Of a stretch of DNA of 35,223 nucleotides, positions 32,671-35,223 are shown in pieces. The position numbers and the translations under genes are program-made. The stretch is from Mycolicibacterium vaccae NBRC 14118 = CIP 105934. GTDB taxonomy: Bacteria; Actinomycetota; Actinomycetes; Mycobacteriales; Mycobacteriaceae. The notes beneath the pieces were generated by a model. It was not told the origin of the DNA. It saw only the letters and a program-made list of their open reading frames with translations, and searched no databases. Position 1 is the first letter of the stretch. Each line of letters begins with the position of its first letter. The stretch covers positions 1 through 35,223 of the forward strand of contig NZ_BCRS01000051.1 in NCBI RefSeq assembly GCF_001552715.1, in the 5' to 3' direction.

Positions 32671-34340
32671 CCAGCGCCGGGAAGTACACCGTCGGAGTGG
32701 ATTTCGGCACCCTGTCGGGACGCGCGCTGGTGGTGCGGGTTTCTGATGGCAGCGAGCTCGGCAGCGCCGAGCACCGCTACCCGCACGCGGTGATCACCGA
32801 CCATCTGCCGGGACGCCCCGGCACTCCCCTGCCGCCCGACTATGCGCTGCAGGTGCCGGCCGACTACGTCGAGGTCCTGCGCACCGCCGTCCCCGCCGCG
32901 GTGCGCAACGCCGGCGTCGATCCCGCCGACGTCATCGGACTCGCCACGGATTTCACCGCCTGCACGATGATCCCGACGCGCCACGACGGCACGCCGCTGT
33001 GCGACCTCGACCGCTGGTCCGACCGCAGGCACGCCTACGCCAAACTGTGGCGCCACCACGCCGCGCAACCGCAGGCCGACCGCATCAACCGGCTCGCCGC
33101 CCAACGTGGGGAGCCGTGGCTGCCGCGCTACGGCGGGCTGATTTCCAGCGAGTGGGAGTTCGCCAAAGCCTTGGAGATCCTCGACGAGGATCCCGAGCTC
33201 TACGCCGCCGTGGACCGCTGGGTGGAGGCCGCGGACTGGATCGTCTGGCAGCTCTGCGGCACCTATGTGCGCAACGTCTGCACCGCCGGCTACAAGGCCA
33301 TCCGCCAGGACGGGCGCTACCCGTCGCGGGAGTTCCTGGCCGCGTTGGACCCGGCGTTCGCCGATGTCGTCGCCGACAAGATCGACCAGCCGATCGGGCG
33401 CCTCGGCGACCGGGCCGGCGGCCTGACCGCCGAGGCGGCCGCGTGGACCGGGCTCCCCGAGGGCATCCCGGTCGCGGTCGGCAACGTCGACGCCCACGTC
33501 ACCGCCGCAGCAGCCGACGCCCTCGATCCGGGCCGGCTCGTCGCGATCATGGGCACCTCGACCTGCCACGTGGTCAATGGCAGTGTGATGCAACCGGTCC
33601 CGGGAATGTGCGGGGTTGTCGACGGCGGCATCGTCGAGGGGCTGTGGGGTTACGAGGCCGGACAGTCCGGGGTGGGCGACATCTTCGCGTGGTTCGTCGA
33701 GCAGTGCGTGCCGGGCCGGTACGAGCAGGAGGCTGCGGCGGCCGGGCGCACGCTGCACGAGCACCTCACCGCGCTGGCCTCGACGCAGGAGGTGGGCCGG
33801 CACGGACTGATCGCACTGGACTGGCACAGCGGCAACCGGTCGGTGCTCGTCGACCACCACCTGTCGGGGGTGATCGTCGGCCAGACACTGGCGACCACCT
33901 GCGTCGACCAGTACCGGGCGTTGCTTGAAGCGACCGCATTCGGCACCCGGGTGATCGTGGAAACGCTGCAGCGCCACGGCGTTCCGATCGTGGAGCTGGT
34001 GGTTGCCGGCGGGCTGGTGAAGAACAGCCTGCTGATGCAGATCTATGCCGACGTCACCGGGCTGCCGCTGTCGTGCGTGGAATCGGCGCAGGCACCCGCG
34101 CTCGGCGCGGCCATCCACGCCGCGACCGCGGCGGGTGCCTACCCGTCGGTGCGCGAGGCCGCCGCGCACATGGGACGGCGCAGGCAGCGCGCGTTCCTGC
34201 CGATACCGGCCAACGTGGAGCGCTACGACGCGCTCTACGCCAAGTACCTGGAACTGCACGACTACTTCGGACGGGAGAACGCGATGATGCGCGAGCTGCG
34301 CGAGGCGGACCGCCACCGCCAGGTGGGAGCGCTGACATGA
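32667..34340 (+). CDS. araB: L-ribulokinase
   Basis: FGGY-family kinase that phosphorylates L-ribulose to L-ribulose 5-phosphate. The 557-residue protein (E. coli 566) begins with the phosphate-1 motif VGVDFGTLSGRALVV. It has the AraB-type TDFTACTMIP, NVCTAGYKA, the GNVDAH block, MGTSTCHVV, WGYEAGQSGVGDIFAWF, LDWHSGNRS, and the C-terminal FGGY motif VVAGGLVKNSLLMQIYADVTGLPL. ATG 32667 is chosen because similarity begins just after it; the frame extends back to a GTG at 32583, but that lies inside the operators and before the predicted transcript start. No ribosome-binding site of its own is visible. The stop overlaps the araD ATG. Confidence 0.95.
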   Translation: MTSAGKYTVGVDFGTLSGRALVVRVSDGSELGSAEHRYPHAVITDHLPGRPGTPLPPDYALQVPADYVEVLRTAVPAAVRNAGVDPADVIGLATDFTACTMIPTRHDGTPLCDLDRWSDRRHAYAKLWRHHAAQPQADRINRLAAQRGEPWLPRYGGLISSEWEFAKALEILDEDPELYAAVDRWVEAADWIVWQLCGTYVRNVCTAGYKAIRQDGRYPSREFLAALDPAFADVVADKIDQPIGRLGDRAGGLTAEAAAWTGLPEGIPVAVGNVDAHVTAAAADALDPGRLVAIMGTSTCHVVNGSVMQPVPGMCGVVDGGIVEGLWGYEAGQSGVGDIFAWFVEQCVPGRYEQEAAAAGRTLHEHLTALASTQEVGRHGLIALDWHSGNRSVLVDHHLSGVIVGQTLATTCVDQYRALLEATAFGTRVIVETLQRHGVPIVELVVAGGLVKNSLLMQIYADVTGLPLSCVESAQAPALGAAIHAATAAGAYPSVREAAAHMGRRRQRAFLPIPANVERYDALYAKYLELHDYFGRENAMMRELREADRHRQVGALT

Positions 34341-35026
34341 CCATCGCCCCGCCCACTGAGGTGGACGCCGCGATCGCGGCGCTGCGCGCCCAGCTGTGCA
34401 CCCTGCATGCCGAGCTCACCCGCTACCAGCTGGTGATCTGGACCGCGGGCAACGTCTCGGCACGGGTGCCCGGCACCGACCTGATGGTGATCAAACCCTC
34501 AGGGGTGTCCTATGATTCGCTCACCCCGGAGCACATGGTGGTCTGCGATCTGGAGGGCAGGCCGGTGTCCGGCGAGCTCGCCCCGTCCTCGGACACCGCC
34601 GCCCACGCGTACGTGTACCGGCACATGCCCGACGTCGGCGGCGTCGTGCACACCCACTCGACCTACGCCACGGCGTGGGCGGCGCGCGGGGAGCCGATCC
34701 CGTGCGTGTTGACGATGATCGCCGACGAGTTCGGCGGCGACATCCCGGTGGGCCCGTTCGCGGTCATCGGCGACGACTCGATCGGCCAGGGCATCGTGGC
34801 GACCCTGGCGCAGAGCAACTCACCGGCAGTGCTGATGCGCAATCACGGACCGTTCACCGTCGGCCGCACCGCCCACGACGCGGTGAAGGCCGCGGTGATG
34901 CTGGAGGACGTCGCCCGCACCGTGCACATCAGCAGGCAGCTCGGCACACCGGTGCCGATCGGAACCGACGACATCGACCGGCTGCACCGCCGGTACCAGA
35001 ACGTCTACGGCCAGGGCGGCGCCTGA
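34337..35026 (+). CDS. araD: L-ribulose-5-phosphate 4-epimerase
   Basis: Class II aldolase-like zinc enzyme that epimerises L-ribulose 5-phosphate to D-xylulose 5-phosphate, feeding the pentose phosphate pathway. The 229 residues (E. coli 231) show the phosphate-binding TAGNVSARV (36-44) and KPSG (53-56), SSDT with D86, zinc ligands H105 and H107 in VVHTHSTYATAWA, and H170 in NHGPFTVG. Fuculose- and rhamnulose-phosphate aldolases share the fold, but SSDT and the AraB-AraA context favour AraD. ATG 34337 overlaps the araB stop (ATGA). It ends 12 bp from the convergent xerC stop. Confidence 0.94.
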   Translation: MTIAPPTEVDAAIAALRAQLCTLHAELTRYQLVIWTAGNVSARVPGTDLMVIKPSGVSYDSLTPEHMVVCDLEGRPVSGELAPSSDTAAHAYVYRHMPDVGGVVHTHSTYATAWAARGEPIPCVLTMIADEFGGDIPVGPFAVIGDDSIGQGIVATLAQSNSPAVLMRNHGPFTVGRTAHDAVKAAVMLEDVARTVHISRQLGTPVPIGTDDIDRLHRRYQNVYGQGGA

Positions 35027-35038
35027 CCGGCCGGCCCG

Positions 35039-35223
35039 TCAGGCGCGCGGGTGCGCCTGGTCGTGCACGGCGCGCAGCCGCGCGACGGTGACGTGGGTGT
35101 AGAGCTGGGTGGTGGCCAGCGTCGAATGGCCGAGCAGTTCCTGGACGACGCGCAGGTCGGCCCCGCCCTCAAGCAGGTGGGTGGCGGCGCTGTGGCGCAG
35201 CCCGTGCGGGCCGATGTCCGGCG
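35039..35223 (-). CDS. xerC: Tyrosine recombinase XerC, C-terminal fragment
   Basis: About the last 60 residues of a tyrosine recombinase; the rest lies beyond the window edge. The visible part has [12 protein letters not shown] (catalytic His and second Arg of the R-H-R-Y set), [14 protein letters not shown] with the following catalytic His, and [12 protein letters not shown] with the nucleophilic Tyr. The [17 protein letters not shown] pattern is that of XerC, which with XerD resolves chromosome dimers at dif. Its place near the rpsB region matches mycobacterial genomes, so this is the housekeeping recombinase rather than evidence of an integrative element. Confidence 0.9.
   Translation of the reverse strand, partial: PDIGPHGLRHSAATHLLEGGADLRVVQELLGHSTLATTQLYTHVTVARLRAVHDQAHPRA

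Noticed and set aside
16543..35026. The island as a salvage route for the mycobacterium's own arabinogalactan
   Set aside because: Cell-wall arabinan is D-arabinose, whereas AraA, AraB and AraD act on the L series. Salvage of the galactan part through a galactofuranose importer remains possible but is not shown.
35039..35223. The tyrosine recombinase as integrase of the sugar island
   Set aside because: The visible C-terminus is of XerC type and stands at the conserved chromosomal place; no att-like repeats flank the island.

Overview
The window is high-GC actinobacterial chromosome, most likely a rapidly growing Mycobacterium/Mycolicibacterium. The core proteins RpsB, Tsf, PyrH, Frr, CdsA and RlmN read as mycobacterial, GTG starts and ATGA/GTGA start-stop overlaps are common, and the order rpsB-tsf-amidase-...-pyrH-frr-cdsA-rlmN and a terminal xerC match the mycobacterial layout as I remember it (M. 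tuberculosis Rv2880c-Rv2894c). No rRNA, tRNA, CRISPR array, insertion sequence or phage gene was seen.

Layout. 1-551: the tail of an aldehyde dehydrogenase gene and a SnoaL/NTF2-fold gene. 556-3924 (minus): the housekeeping run pyrH, frr, cdsA, rlmN. 4128-4571: an AhpD/CMD-like protein on the plus strand. 4584-10611 (minus): a tightly packed row of two FtsX-type permeases, a MacB/LolD-type ATPase, an APC amino acid/amine permease and a copper amine oxidase. 10713-13681 (minus): an AmiC-like amidase and a polyprenyl-phosphate sugar transferase. 14049-15725 (minus): rpsB-tsf, with a terminator after tsf and a structured leader before rpsB. 16035-16523: a small secreted M23-family protein.

16543-35026 is a self-contained L-arabinose plus D-galactose utilisation island, between the M23 gene and xerC. 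It has three transcription units. (1) Plus strand: a YtfQ-YtfR-YtfT-YjfF type furanose importer, a LacI repressor, araA and an aldose 1-epimerase. (2) Minus strand: a ChvE-MmsA-MmsB type sugar importer, galT and galK. (3) Plus strand: araB-araD, preceded by a second LacI gene on the same strand. Together they provide two uptake routes, the complete AraA-AraB-AraD path to xylulose 5-phosphate, and mutarotase, galactokinase and GalT of the Leloir pathway (galE is not in the window). L-Ara plus D-Gal is the sugar pair released from plant arabinogalactans.

The most interesting signal is regulatory. All three promoters carry copies of a 14-bp operator close to TGTTAGCGCTAACA. Two of them share the same design: a TTGAC(A/C) -35, an 18-bp spacer and a TAACAT -10 that overlaps the operator. 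The two LacI proteins have the same recognition helix, so they probably share sites. araB lacks a ribosome-binding site of its own but is overlapped, ATGA style, by a 16-codon upstream reading frame that has one. A 100-bp direct repeat containing a long inverted repeat lies between the second lacI and the araB promoter.
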